A stretch of DNA of 64,000 nt from Sphingobium lignivorans (GTDB lineage Bacteria > Pseudomonadota > Alphaproteobacteria > Sphingomonadales > Sphingomonadaceae). This document shows, in pieces, positions 16,217-24,801 of the stretch (position 1 is its first letter; the number at the start of each line of letters is the position of its first letter). The position numbers were made by a program, and so were the translations under genes. Location of the stretch: contig NZ_JACHKA010000001.1 of the NCBI RefSeq assembly GCF_014203955.1, positions 2,511,001 to 2,575,000 on the forward strand. Direction: 5' to 3'. The notes beneath the pieces were generated by a model. That model worked only from the letters and a program-made list of their open reading frames with translations. It searched no databases and had not been told where the DNA came from.

Positions 16217-17833
16217 ATGACGGCACGCGGTCTGACGGTGGAAAAACCAGCACGGGCAGAAGGCCCCACGGTGCGCGATGCAGTGATGACCCTGCTGCGT
16301 GATCTCGGCATGACCACCCTGTTCGGCAATCCCGGCTCCACCGAGCTTCCGCTGTTCCGCGACATGCCGCAGGACTTCCGTTATATCCTCGGCCTGCAGG
16401 AAAGCGTCGTCGTCGGCATGGCCGATGGCTTCGCGCAGATGAGCGGCAATGCCGCCTTCGTGAACCTGCACAGCTCGGCCGGCACGGGCCATGCGCTGGG
16501 CAATATCTTCACCGCCTTTCGCAACCAGACGCCGCTGGTCATCACCGCCGGGCAGCAGGCGCGCAGCATCTTCCCTTACGACCCATTCCTCTATGCCGAG
16601 CGCGCCACGGAATTTCCGCAGCCCTTCGTCAAATGGACCTGCGAACCGGCCCGTGCGGAAGACGTGCCGCTCGCCATCCTGCGCGCCTATCACATGGCAA
16701 TGCAGGCACCGCGCGGCCCGGTGTTCGTCTCCGTGCCCATCGACGATTGGGATCGCGCCTGCACGCCCATCGACGTCTCGACCGTATCGCAGGACGTGAT
16801 GGCCTCGCCCGCGCTGATCGGCGCGGCTGCTGAAGCGCTGGACAAGGCAAGGTCGCCGGTCATCGTGGCTGGCGCGGGCGTGGGCCGCGAGAATGCGCGC
16901 GCCGCGCTCGCCAAGCTCGCCGAGGCGCACAAGGCGCGCGTCTTCGTCGCCCCGATGGCCGCGCGCGCCGTGTTCCCGGAGGATCACCCGCTGTTCGCCG
17001 GTTTCCTCCCGGCCTCGCGCGAGGCTGTCGTCTCCGCGCTCAAGGGGCATGATCTGGTGCTGGTGCTCGGCGCGCCCGTCTTCACTTATCATGTCGAGGG
17101 CTTCGGCCCCTATGTGCCCGAGGGAGCCTCGCTCATCCAGATCGTCGATGACCCGTCGGTCGCCGCCCGCACGCCGGTGGGCACGGCCATCATCGGCAAT
17201 GTCGCCGACGCCATTGCCCGGCTGAGCGCTGCCACAAGCCCCGCCCCGCCGCGCGCCGTGCCGGACGCCGCTCTTCCCGCGCCCAATGTGGTGGGCAGCG
17301 GAACGGCCATCGAGGAAGCATTGCTGATGCAGCAACTCGCGACGCTGCGCCCGAAAGGCATCATCATCAGCGAGGAAGCGCCCAGCACGCGCGGGCCGAT
17401 GCACGATCATTTCCCGATCCGGCTCGAAGACGAGTTCATGGCGACGGCAAGCGGTGGCCTGGGCTTCGCGCTGCCGGCCGCGGTCGGCGCGGCGATCGCG
17501 CAGCCCGATCGCACGGTTCTCTGCCTGCTTGGCGACGGATCGTCCATGTATTCGATCCAGGGGCTGTGGACGGCTGCCGAGATGGGCCTCGACGTGCGCT
17601 TCCTGATCGTCAACAATGGCGGCTATGCCGCGCTCGACCAGTTCGGCGCGCTGTTCGACATCGAAGTGGTGGGAAGCAAGCTGCCCGGCCTCGATTTCGT
17701 GAAGATCGCCGAGGGCATGGGCGTGCCGGGCGCGCGTGTCTCGACCGTCGATGCGCTCGACGAGGCGATCCGGGAACTGTTCGCCGGAAAGGGTCCGCGA
17801 CTGCTCGAAGTCGTGGTCCAGCGCCCGGCATGA
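16217..17833 (+). CDS. Benzoylformate decarboxylase-like TPP enzyme
   Basis: ThDP-dependent decarboxylase of 2-aryl-2-oxo acids to aldehydes. 538 aa, three TPP domains. Residues matching benzoylformate decarboxylase: Ser41 (GNPGSTELP), Glu62 (LQESVVVG), His85 (NLHSSAGTG) and His292 (GAPVFTYH), i.e. the Ser/Glu/His/His set of MdlC with an N-terminal offset of about 15. The TPP/Mg motif is GDGSSMYSI...NNGGYAAL. The C-terminal domain ASGGLGFALPAAVG closely follows the MdlC pattern. An aroylformate derived from a lignin ketone is the likely substrate; oxalyl-CoA or acetolactate activity is less likely given the two His. Confidence 0.85.
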   Translation: MTARGLTVEKPARAEGPTVRDAVMTLLRDLGMTTLFGNPGSTELPLFRDMPQDFRYILGLQESVVVGMADGFAQMSGNAAFVNLHSSAGTGHALGNIFTAFRNQTPLVITAGQQARSIFPYDPFLYAERATEFPQPFVKWTCEPARAEDVPLAILRAYHMAMQAPRGPVFVSVPIDDWDRACTPIDVSTVSQDVMASPALIGAAAEALDKARSPVIVAGAGVGRENARAALAKLAEAHKARVFVAPMAARAVFPEDHPLFAGFLPASREAVVSALKGHDLVLVLGAPVFTYHVEGFGPYVPEGASLIQIVDDPSVAARTPVGTAIIGNVADAIARLSAATSPAPPRAVPDAALPAPNVVGSGTAIEEALLMQQLATLRPKGIIISEEAPSTRGPMHDHFPIRLEDEFMATASGGLGFALPAAVGAAIAQPDRTVLCLLGDGSSMYSIQGLWTAAEMGLDVRFLIVNNGGYAALDQFGALFDIEVVGSKLPGLDFVKIAEGMGVPGARVSTVDALDEAIRELFAGKGPRLLEVVVQRPA

Positions 17834-17914
17834 CCCAGTGTCTTGTGCGCAGCATCGCCCGCAGCAAATGCGGGCCTGCGCACGGCACGACCATAATCAC
17901 AGGAGAGCGATAAC

Positions 17915-18793
17915 ATGGCCAAGACCTTCATCACCTGCGCGATCACCGGCGCCTCCCCGATGCCCAAGCATCCCAATTTCCCCTTCCGCCCGGAGCATGT
18001 CGCGCAGGAAGCGCTGGACGCGGCGGCGGCCGGCGCCTCGATCATCCATGTCCATGTGCGTAACGGCGCGGACGGCACGCCGAGCCAGGAGCTTGAGGAT
18101 TATCGCAAGGTCGTGGGCCTCATCCGCGAGAAGAACACCGACGTGATCCTGAACGTCACCACCGGGCCCGGCTGCATGTGGTTCCCCAAGAGCGCCGAGG
18201 AGCCGGCCGTGCCGGACATGGAAAAGACGCTGATGTTCACCGCCGAGCGGCGCATCGAGCATATCCTTGAGCTCAAGCCGGACATGTGCACGCTCGACAT
18301 CTGCACGATGAACCTGTGGGGCGGCATCGCGATGAACCTGGAGATGATCGTCGGCAAGATGGGCACCATGCTGCAGGATGCAGGCGTGCTCACCGAGATC
18401 GAGTGTTTCGAGGCGGGGGATTTCGTTTTCGCCGACGATCTGATGGCCAAGGGCCTCATCCCGAAGAACTCGCCCTTCACCTTCGTGCTCGGCACGAAAT
18501 ACGGCCTGCCCGCCACGCCCGAGGCCATGATGTATTCCAGGAACCAGATCCCGCGCGGCGCGCACTTCACCGGCTTCGGCGTCTCGCGGCACAGCTTCCC
18601 CATGGCCGCGCAGTCCGTGCTGCTCGGCGGGCATATGCGCGTCGGCTTCGAGGACACGATCTACCTGCGCAAGGGCATGCTCGCGAACAGCAATGCCGAG
18701 CTGGTCGAATGGGGCGCGGACATCGTGAACAAGCTGGGCGGCGAAGTGGCCAGCCCGGGCGAGACGCGCGAGATGCTCGGCCTCAAGAGCTGA
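17915..18793 (+). CDS. BKACE family beta-keto acid cleavage enzyme (second copy)
   Basis: 292 aa. Complete metal site: His-x-His in IIHVHVRNG and Glu in RVGFEDTIY. The NVTTGPG substrate loop and CTLDICTMN strand follow the family. The expected reaction is beta-keto acid + acetyl-CoA to acyl-CoA + acetoacetate. In Sphingobium SYK-6, vanilloyl acetate conversion is, as I recall, carried out by a protein of this type (VceA), so an aroylacetate is a reasonable guess here. AGGAGAG precedes the ATG; 81 bases after the decarboxylase and 32 before the IclR gene. It differs from the copy at 2422 in having both metal His. Confidence 0.86.
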   Translation: MAKTFITCAITGASPMPKHPNFPFRPEHVAQEALDAAAAGASIIHVHVRNGADGTPSQELEDYRKVVGLIREKNTDVILNVTTGPGCMWFPKSAEEPAVPDMEKTLMFTAERRIEHILELKPDMCTLDICTMNLWGGIAMNLEMIVGKMGTMLQDAGVLTEIECFEAGDFVFADDLMAKGLIPKNSPFTFVLGTKYGLPATPEAMMYSRNQIPRGAHFTGFGVSRHSFPMAAQSVLLGGHMRVGFEDTIYLRKGMLANSNAELVEWGADIVNKLGGEVASPGETREMLGLKS

Positions 18794-18825
18794 GCGACGG
18801 CGCATTGCCGGGAGGGGGCGGAAAC

Positions 18826-19575
18826 ATGATCCAGAAGGTGGACTCGTCGTCGGTCAAGTCGGCGACGCGCACGCTCGATATCCTCGAGTTCGTGGTCGGC
18901 TGCGGCCGGGCCGTCAGCGCCGCCGAGATCGCCGCGGCCCTCGCGATCCCGGTGAGCAGCCTCTCCTATCTGCTCGGCACGCTGGTCGAGCGGGGCTATC
19001 TCACCCGCAACGGCCGCCTCCATTTGCCGGGACCGGCGCTTGCGCGCCTCGGCGCCGGGGAACGCAGCGCGACACTGGCGGAGCGCGTTTATCCCGTCGT
19101 CCGCTCGGTCTCGCTGCAGCTCAACGAGACGGCCTCCTTCTTCGTGCGGCATGGTCATGAGATGGAAGCCATCACCGGCGAAGTCGCGCCGCAGGCCTTG
19201 CGCTATACGATCGAGGTAGGGCGGCCCGTGCCGCTCCATGCCTTCGCGGCCGGCAAGGCCATTCTCGCGACGTTCGACGAGACGGAGCTGAACGCCTATT
19301 TCGCCGCCAGCCGCCGCGATGCCTTCACGGCCCACACGCTGACCAGCGAGGGCGATCTGCGCCGGGAACTGGCCGCCATCGCCCGCACCGGCACCGCCCG
19401 CACCATTGAGGAATATACCCCCGGCATCATCGGCATCGGCCGCGCGGTCATTTCCGGCGGGCAATTGCTGGGCGCGATCAGCGTGGCGATCCCTGCCGCA
19501 CGCACGACACCGCAGCTCGAGGAACGGGCCATCCAGATGCTCCAGCGCGCCGCCGAGGCGCTTGGCGACCGCTGA
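18826..19575 (+). CDS. IclR family transcriptional regulator
   Basis: 249 aa. An N-terminal winged helix-turn-helix (about residues 10-75, with SATRTLDILEFVV and VSSLSYLLGTLVERGYL) and an IclR effector domain (about 90-245, with GRPVPLHAFAAGKAILA, TIEEYTPGIIGIGRAVI and GAISVAIP). It is the third-last gene of the series, 32 bases after BKACE, with a GGAGGGGG site. IclR regulators commonly control aromatic catabolic operons; the palindrome at 11886-11897 and the repeat at 16141 are candidate sites. Whether it activates or represses is not visible. Confidence 0.9.
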   Translation: MIQKVDSSSVKSATRTLDILEFVVGCGRAVSAAEIAAALAIPVSSLSYLLGTLVERGYLTRNGRLHLPGPALARLGAGERSATLAERVYPVVRSVSLQLNETASFFVRHGHEMEAITGEVAPQALRYTIEVGRPVPLHAFAAGKAILATFDETELNAYFAASRRDAFTAHTLTSEGDLRRELAAIARTGTARTIEEYTPGIIGIGRAVISGGQLLGAISVAIPAARTTPQLEERAIQMLQRAAEALGDR

Positions 19576-19588
19576 AGGCGCGGGCCCC

Positions 19589-19903
19589 GTGAACCTGCTC
19601 CACTCCCTGCCCCCGGCGCGGAATGAAGAGGACTTCACGGATATCCTCGCCCGGCCCGGCCTGCGCATCGAGCGGATCGTCTCGCATGGCCAGGTCACGC
19701 CGCCCGACGCGCCCTATGACCAGTCCCACGAGGAATGGGTCCTGTTGCTTGCCGGCGCCGCGCGGCTGTGGCTGGAGGATCGCGGCGAGGTCGCGCTCGA
19801 GCCGGGCGACAGCCTGCTCATCCCGGCCCATGTCCGCCATCGCGTCATCTATACGCAGGCCGACCCGCCCACCATATGGCTTGCCGTCCATCTGGAGGGC
19901 TGA
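19589..19903 (+). CDS. Small single-domain cupin protein
   Basis: About 104 aa, a single cupin_2 barrel: SHEEWVLLLAGAARLWLEDRG for motif 1 and LEPGDSLLIPAHVRHRV for motif 2, with His in the HEEW and HVRHR positions as probable metal ligands. The start is uncertain: GTG at 19589 or TTG at 19562, the latter inside the IclR gene. Function is unknown. It is coupled to the upstream regulator and four bases from the next gene. Confidence 0.75.
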   Translation: MNLLHSLPPARNEEDFTDILARPGLRIERIVSHGQVTPPDAPYDQSHEEWVLLLAGAARLWLEDRGEVALEPGDSLLIPAHVRHRVIYTQADPPTIWLAVHLEG

Positions 19904-19907
19904 GGCC

Positions 19908-20117
19908 ATGGCCGAGATCATCAATCTGCGCATGGCCCGCAAGGCGAAGAAGCGCGCCGACGCCGCGCAGCAGGCGGCCGAGAACCGGGCGAAGTTCGGG
20001 CGGACGAAAGAGCGCAAGCAGCAGGAACGCATGGAAGCCGAGCGCGCTGCCCGCACGATCGAGAGCGCACGACGCGAAGGCCCTGCCGTCGAGGATTCCC
20101 CGCGCGAGGACGACTGA
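19908..20117 (+). CDS. DUF4169-like small basic protein
   Basis: 69 aa, strongly charged and helical, beginning MAEIINLRMARKAKKR, which matches the DUF4169 N-terminal pattern as I recall it. No signal, membrane segment or Cys. The middle (RTKERKQQERMEAERAARTI) is likely a coiled coil. ATG at 19908, four bases after the cupin stop, with TGAGG overlapping. Function unknown. It is widespread in alphaproteobacteria and probably not pathway-specific. Confidence 0.8.
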   Translation: MAEIINLRMARKAKKRADAAQQAAENRAKFGRTKERKQQERMEAERAARTIESARREGPAVEDSPREDD

Positions 20118-20174
20118 GGCCAGCCGTCCTTCGCGCCCATGATCGGGCGCTCTCGGGATATGCGGACAAGCGAA

Positions 20175-20200
20175 CGGCCGCCGGATCGCTCCGGCGGCCG
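20175..20200. terminator. Bidirectional terminator candidate between convergent genes
   Basis: Perfect ten-pair stem CGGCCGCCGG-ATCGCT-CCGGCGGCCG between the convergent DUF4169-like gene and the O-demethylase gene. There is no long T run on either side (TTCGCTT on the minus strand), so efficiency is uncertain. Confidence 0.5.
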
Positions 20201-20232
20201 CCTGTCATGCGCTTTCTGGCGAACCGGCCCGA

Positions 20233-21621
20233 TCAGGCCTTCTTGGTGCGCCAGCTGTCGGCATAGCCCGTGCGTGCCACAGCCGAGTACGGCACCGGCG
20301 CCACGACCGCCTTGATCTCCGTCTGCTCGTGCGGCTCGACGGTCGGCTTGGAGGTGCCGCCATTGGGCTCGCCCCAGAGCAGCGAGACTTCCGTGCCGGG
20401 CTTGGCATATTTGGGATCGATCATCGCCAGCGTGAGCATCTTGCCCTCGTTCGACGAGTAGCCGACCCAGGTCGAGACGCCGACATGCTTGCCGTCGACC
20501 AGCACCGAGTCATAGGGGTGCATCGAATAGACCGCGCTCGGGAACTCGAAATATTTCGCACGACCGGAGTCCGAGAAATAGCTGCTCATCACGCGCAGCA
20601 TGTCCTCGTCATCCAGCGCCAGCGTTACCTTCTCGAGGTGCGGCTCGTTCGCCATCTTCTCCAGCGCTTCCTTGCCGATGAAGTCATGGTCGAACTTGAC
20701 GATGATGCCATAGCCGATGTCCCAGGGCGTCAGGCCATAGCCTTCCAGGCTCTCGGGCACATAGGAACCGCCGATGGAGCACTTGGCGCCATAGCTGTTC
20801 TCGCCGGCCCACTTGCGGAAGTCGGCCGAGCCTTCGCCGAAGAGATAGCCCGGGAACGGCGAGGGCACCCAGCCGGATTCCAGCGTGTTGGACGAATAGG
20901 CACGGCCGCCGACAAGTGCCAGCCCATGGTTCTTGCCCGCCGCGACCAGCGCCGAATGAACCGCCTCATAATCCGCCCAAGGACCGTAGAGCTCATAGCC
21001 CGGCTGACCGGCCATGCCGTGACGCAGCGCGCCGACGGTCTTCCCGGCGATCTGGATGTCCGCCATGTTGAAGAATTTGAGGTCCGGCGGGGTCTGGCCC
21101 ATCGCGTCCGTCAGGATCGCCATGGCGTTGGGGCCCTGCAGCTGGAAGCGATAGTGGCGGCGCACACCGTCGGTGCGCAGCGCGGTGCGCTCGTCACGGG
21201 TGAGCGTGACGTTCCACTTGCCGGTGGCGGCATGGAACTCGGCCCACTCGATGGCCGGCGCGCGGCCGACGAGGTTGAACTGGTTCTCGGCGAGATAGAA
21301 CAGGATCACGTCGCCGATGACATAGCCCTCGGCCGTCACCGGAACCCACTGCTTGGCCTTGCCGGGCGCGAAGTTCTTGAAGCTGTTGATGCCGAGATAG
21401 TTGAGGAAGGCGAAGGCGTCGGGGCCTTCGACCATCAGCTCGACCATGTGGTAGCTCTGGTTGAAGAGCACGGCGGTCTTGGCCCATGCGCGCTGCTCGT
21501 TGCGCCAGTTGGAATATTCTGCCGGGACGCCGGGATAGACGTTCGGGCCGGTCTGCTGGTTGCGCAGGAAATCGACTGCATTTCCGGCATTATCCAGCAC
21601 ATCTTGAAGACTTTTCGCCAT
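20233..21621 (-). CDS. Tetrahydrofolate-dependent aryl O-demethylase, LigM/DesA type
   Basis: Transfers the methyl group of a methoxy-aromatic acid (vanillate, syringate or 3-O-methylgallate in known members) to tetrahydrofolate. 462 aa with a GcvT-like fold. Motifs shared with LigM/DesA: NWRNEQRAW, LFNQSYHMVEL, KAKQWVPVTAEGYVIGD, YRFQLQGPNAM, LRHGMAGQPGYEL, GGRAYSSNTLESGW, VKFDHDFIGKEAL and the C-terminal PVPYSAVAR. It looks closer to DesA than to LigM, but I cannot separate vanillate from syringate. Cytosolic. It is the last gene of the minus-strand group that begins with the hydrolase, 23 bases upstream, fitting demethylation of the ring after FerA/FerB shorten the side chain. Confidence 0.88.
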   Translation of the reverse strand: MAKSLQDVLDNAGNAVDFLRNQQTGPNVYPGVPAEYSNWRNEQRAWAKTAVLFNQSYHMVELMVEGPDAFAFLNYLGINSFKNFAPGKAKQWVPVTAEGYVIGDVILFYLAENQFNLVGRAPAIEWAEFHAATGKWNVTLTRDERTALRTDGVRRHYRFQLQGPNAMAILTDAMGQTPPDLKFFNMADIQIAGKTVGALRHGMAGQPGYELYGPWADYEAVHSALVAAGKNHGLALVGGRAYSSNTLESGWVPSPFPGYLFGEGSADFRKWAGENSYGAKCSIGGSYVPESLEGYGLTPWDIGYGIIVKFDHDFIGKEALEKMANEPHLEKVTLALDDEDMLRVMSSYFSDSGRAKYFEFPSAVYSMHPYDSVLVDGKHVGVSTWVGYSSNEGKMLTLAMIDPKYAKPGTEVSLLWGEPNGGTSKPTVEPHEQTEIKAVVAPVPYSAVARTGYADSWRTKKA

Positions 21622-21644
21622 TCTACTCTCCTTCAGACTAAAGT

Positions 21645-22397
21645 TCAGGAATTCAGGATTCTGTCTTTTTCCGCGGCTTGCACCGCATCCAGCCAGGCCG
21701 CGAGGACGCGCGTCATCGCCGCTGGCTGCTCGACCGGGACCATATGGCCCGCATCGGGAATGATCGTCAGCGTCGCGCCGGGAATCGCGGCGGCGATGGC
21801 TTCATGCTGCACCGGCGGTGCCCAGGCGTCATCGGCGCCGGTGGCCACGAGCACGGGGCAGCGGATGGTCGGCAGCAGGCTTTCCACTTCCGGGCGCGCA
21901 AGCAAGGCGCGCATCTGCCGCTCATACATGTCGAGACCCGCATCGCTGCACATCTGCCACAGCATGTCCATCAGGCCCGGGCGCGAGCGATTGGCCTCGC
22001 CGACCATCGGGGGAAGCCATGCGTCGATGAGGGCGTCCATGCCCTGCTCCACGCCGCGCGCCAGCAGGGCAAAGCGACCATCGGCCTCGCCGGGCCGGGG
22101 CAAATGAATGCCGGTGCTGATGAGGCCGAGGCCCGCGACCCGCTCCGGGGCCCGGCGAATGATTTCCAGCGCGACCCGGCCGCCCATGGAATGGCCGACC
22201 ACGGCAAAGCGCTCCGGCGCCTGTGCAAGCACCTGCTCGGCCATGGCGCCAAGGCTGTCCGCTTCCCCATAGCCCGCAACCGCCGTCACCGGATGATGCG
22301 CGCCCAGGGCCTCGGCCTGCGGTGCCCAGATACGGGCATCGCAGATCAGGCCGGGCAACAACAGCAGGGGCGCTGCCTTGGAAGGCGAGTGACTCAT
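21645..22397 (-). CDS. Alpha/beta-fold hydrolase
   Basis: 250 aa. Nucleophile elbow GHSMGG, oxyanion region LLLPGLICDAR, acid in GADDAWAP and catalytic His in PDAGHMVPVEQP. No signal peptide. The substrate is unknown; an ester or thioester linked to aromatic acids (for example a feruloyl ester or an aroyl-CoA) would fit the flanking feruloyl-CoA genes and O-demethylase. A perfect 18-base palindrome lies 13 bases before its start codon, so this gene and the O-demethylase probably have their own regulated promoter. The ribosome site is weak. Confidence 0.85.
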   Translation of the reverse strand: MSHSPSKAAPLLLLPGLICDARIWAPQAEALGAHHPVTAVAGYGEADSLGAMAEQVLAQAPERFAVVGHSMGGRVALEIIRRAPERVAGLGLISTGIHLPRPGEADGRFALLARGVEQGMDALIDAWLPPMVGEANRSRPGLMDMLWQMCSDAGLDMYERQMRALLARPEVESLLPTIRCPVLVATGADDAWAPPVQHEAIAAAIPGATLTIIPDAGHMVPVEQPAAMTRVLAAWLDAVQAAEKDRILNS

Positions 22398-22410
22398 GGA
22401 AATCCGATGT

Positions 22411-22428
22411 TCTTCGTATATACGAAGA
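22411..22428. promoter_or_regulatory. Perfect 18-base palindrome, operator candidate
   Basis: TCTTCGTATATACGAAGA is its own reverse complement. It sits just upstream of the hydrolase/O-demethylase pair, within its leader or promoter. Binding by the MarR-type or IclR-type regulator of the region is inference. Confidence 0.6.
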
Positions 22429-22550
22429 TTTCATCTACTCGAAGACCGGCCTGAATGCCAGCCCCAAATGTGCAACACGCGCACAATTGAAAGGTCATGC
22501 TGCGGCACGACGTGCAGCATTTGCCGCACGTCGTGCAGAGGGAAAACCGG

Positions 22551-24680
22551 TCAGTCCACCAGCATCAGGGCATCGAGCGCAATGGCCCCCTGCCCTTCGG
22601 GGTAAACCACCACCGGATTGAGATCGAGTTCCTGGATGCGCGGTTCGCCGCGCAGCAATCGGCCGACCTGGCTGATCAGCTCCGCCACCGCGCCCACGTC
22701 CAGCGCGGGCGATCCGCGATAACCGTGTAGCAAAGCCTCCTGCTTGAGCTTGCCGAGCTCGGCGACGATCGCCTCCTTGGTCATGTCCGGCGAGAGCAGG
22801 CGCACATCCTGCAGGATCTCGGCCGTCACGCCGCCGAAGCCGGCGAGGATCACCGGACCCCATTGCGGATCGTTCTTGGCGCCGACGATCAGTTCCAGCC
22901 CGCGCGCGCCCATCGCCTCGATCAGCACGCCGTCCAGAATGATGGAGGCGTCATAGCGCTGCACATCCGCGAACATCTTGTCCCAGGCTGCGCGGATCGC
23001 GTCGGCCCCGACGAGATTGAGCGCCACGCCGCCGGCATCGCTCTTGTGGCTGAGCGCGGCGGCCTGCGCCTTCATCACCACCGGGCCGCCGATCGCTTCT
23101 GCCGCCGCGATGGCGTCCTCGACCGTCGCGGCAAACTGTCCCTTGGGAAAGCTGATGCCGAGCGGTGCGAGCAGTGCCTTCGCCTTATATTCGGGCACCA
23201 CGCCCTTCTCGCTCACCAGCGCGGGCACGCTCGCCGGCGCCGCATCGGTCTTGCTCGCATCGCGCGCGCCAGCGGCTGAGAGACGGCGAATGGCGCGGAG
23301 TGCGCGCTCCGTGGTCGGGAAATAGGGAATGCCCTCGGCGCGCAGCTGCTCGATCCAGTCGGCCGGCACATCCGCGCCTTCGTCCACGCCGCCGAAGATG
23401 ACCGGCTTGGTCGCCTTGAGCTCGCGCACGGCCTTGAGGAACGGCGGCAGCTTGATGCCGATGGTCGCCGGATTGGTCTGGATGATGCCGGCGAAGATCG
23501 TGCCGACGCGATCGTCCTCGAACAGGGCCGCCAGCGTGCGATAATACATGTCCGGGTCGACCAGACCCTGCGCCGTCAGATCGAGCGGATTGCTGACCGG
23601 CACGAACTCGGGCAGCGCCGCGCGCAGTGCCGGTGCATTGCCGTCATCGAGCGTCGGCAGCGCCAGCTCCAGCTCCTCGGCCAGATCGAGCGTCAGAGCC
23701 TTGAGCGCGCCGGATTCGCCCAGCACCGCCGTGCCGCCGCTCGGCAGCGCGGGGCAGCGCGCGGCGATCTCGGTGATGTCGCCCAGTTCCTCCAGCGTCT
23801 CGGCCACGACTACGCCGGCCCGCTCCACCTTGGCGCGCATCAGCTTGTAGTCGCCGGCCATGGCGCCGGTATGCGTCGCGGCGGATTCGCGCGCGGCGCT
23901 GCTCTTGCCGGGGTGCAGCAGGACGACCAGCTTGCCGGCCGCATTCGCCTTCTCCATCAGTGCGAGGAAGCGGGCGGGATCGCGGAACTGCTCGACGATC
24001 ATCGCGATGATCCGCGTCTTCTCGTCGGCAATCATGAACTCGACATAATCCTCGACACCGCTGCCGGCCTCGTTGCCGGTCGAGACGGAGTAAGTGAGGT
24101 CGAGCGTGCGGCTCTCCAGCATCACGGCGAGCACGGCCGCCATGGCGCCGCTCTGCGAGACGATGCCCACGCCCCCCGGGCTCGGCGCCTTGATGTCGGT
24201 ATCGATGAAGGTGAGCGGAATGCGGTCGAGATAATTCACCGAGCCGAGGCAGTTGGGCCCTTCCACCACGATGCCGGCCTCATGCGCGATGCGGCCGATT
24301 TCCTGCTGGTCGGCCATGCCCTGCTCGCCGCCCTCGGCGAAGCCCGCGGCAAAGATGATCGCGGCGCCGGCCTTGCGCGCGGCAAGCTGGCGCATCGTGT
24401 CCAGCACGGCGACGCGCGGAATGGCGAGGATCGCGCAATCGACGCCCTCGGGCAGCGCGTCCACGCTCGGCACCGCCGGACGTCCGCTGATCGTCTCGCG
24501 CTTGGGATTGACGAGATGGATGTCGCCGGGGAATTCGTTGCGGACGAGGTTGGCAAGCACGCTCGCGCCAAGCGAGCCGGGCGTCTCCGATGCTCCGACG
24601 ATCGCGATGGACCGGGGGCGCAGCAGGCGATTGATGTCACGCGCCCCAGCCTGGGGACGCACTCCGGCCTCAACCGTCAT
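22551..24680 (-). CDS. ferA: NDP-forming acyl-CoA synthetase, feruloyl-CoA synthetase (FerA)-like
   Basis: Activates hydroxycinnamates (ferulate, p-coumarate, caffeate) to CoA thioesters with ATP. 709 aa, the ACS/ACD superfamily in its fused form: CoA-binding Rossmann (about 20-110, SIAIVGASETPGSLG), CoA-ligase part (GPNCLGSVN, GIVSQSGAMAA, TGNEAGSGVEDY, THTGAMAGD with the phospho-His region), then an ATP-grasp domain (about 500-705). SYK-6 FerA is of this NDP-forming type rather than the AMP-forming Fcs. The FerA assignment rests on pairing with the FerB-like gene 121 bases upstream and a MarR gene divergent to it. AAGGAGAG site. Confidence 0.85.
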   Translation of the reverse strand: MTVEAGVRPQAGARDINRLLRPRSIAIVGASETPGSLGASVLANLVRNEFPGDIHLVNPKRETISGRPAVPSVDALPEGVDCAILAIPRVAVLDTMRQLAARKAGAAIIFAAGFAEGGEQGMADQQEIGRIAHEAGIVVEGPNCLGSVNYLDRIPLTFIDTDIKAPSPGGVGIVSQSGAMAAVLAVMLESRTLDLTYSVSTGNEAGSGVEDYVEFMIADEKTRIIAMIVEQFRDPARFLALMEKANAAGKLVVLLHPGKSSAARESAATHTGAMAGDYKLMRAKVERAGVVVAETLEELGDITEIAARCPALPSGGTAVLGESGALKALTLDLAEELELALPTLDDGNAPALRAALPEFVPVSNPLDLTAQGLVDPDMYYRTLAALFEDDRVGTIFAGIIQTNPATIGIKLPPFLKAVRELKATKPVIFGGVDEGADVPADWIEQLRAEGIPYFPTTERALRAIRRLSAAGARDASKTDAAPASVPALVSEKGVVPEYKAKALLAPLGISFPKGQFAATVEDAIAAAEAIGGPVVMKAQAAALSHKSDAGGVALNLVGADAIRAAWDKMFADVQRYDASIILDGVLIEAMGARGLELIVGAKNDPQWGPVILAGFGGVTAEILQDVRLLSPDMTKEAIVAELGKLKQEALLHGYRGSPALDVGAVAELISQVGRLLRGEPRIQELDLNPVVVYPEGQGAIALDALMLVD

Positions 24681-24801
24681 ATCTCAACTCTCCTTAGCGG
24701 AACCAAATACAGGCAATCAGGCCATTCCCCGCGTGGCGAGGGGCGCGGCGCAAACCGGGATGGACGAGGCGACCGGGAAGATGCCCGGCCGCCCCATGCC
24801 A

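Noticed and set aside
22396-22605. Short plus-strand open frames between the hydrolase and the FerA-like gene
   Set aside because: No homology, weak starts, and they run through the palindrome and the 3' end of the FerA-like gene.
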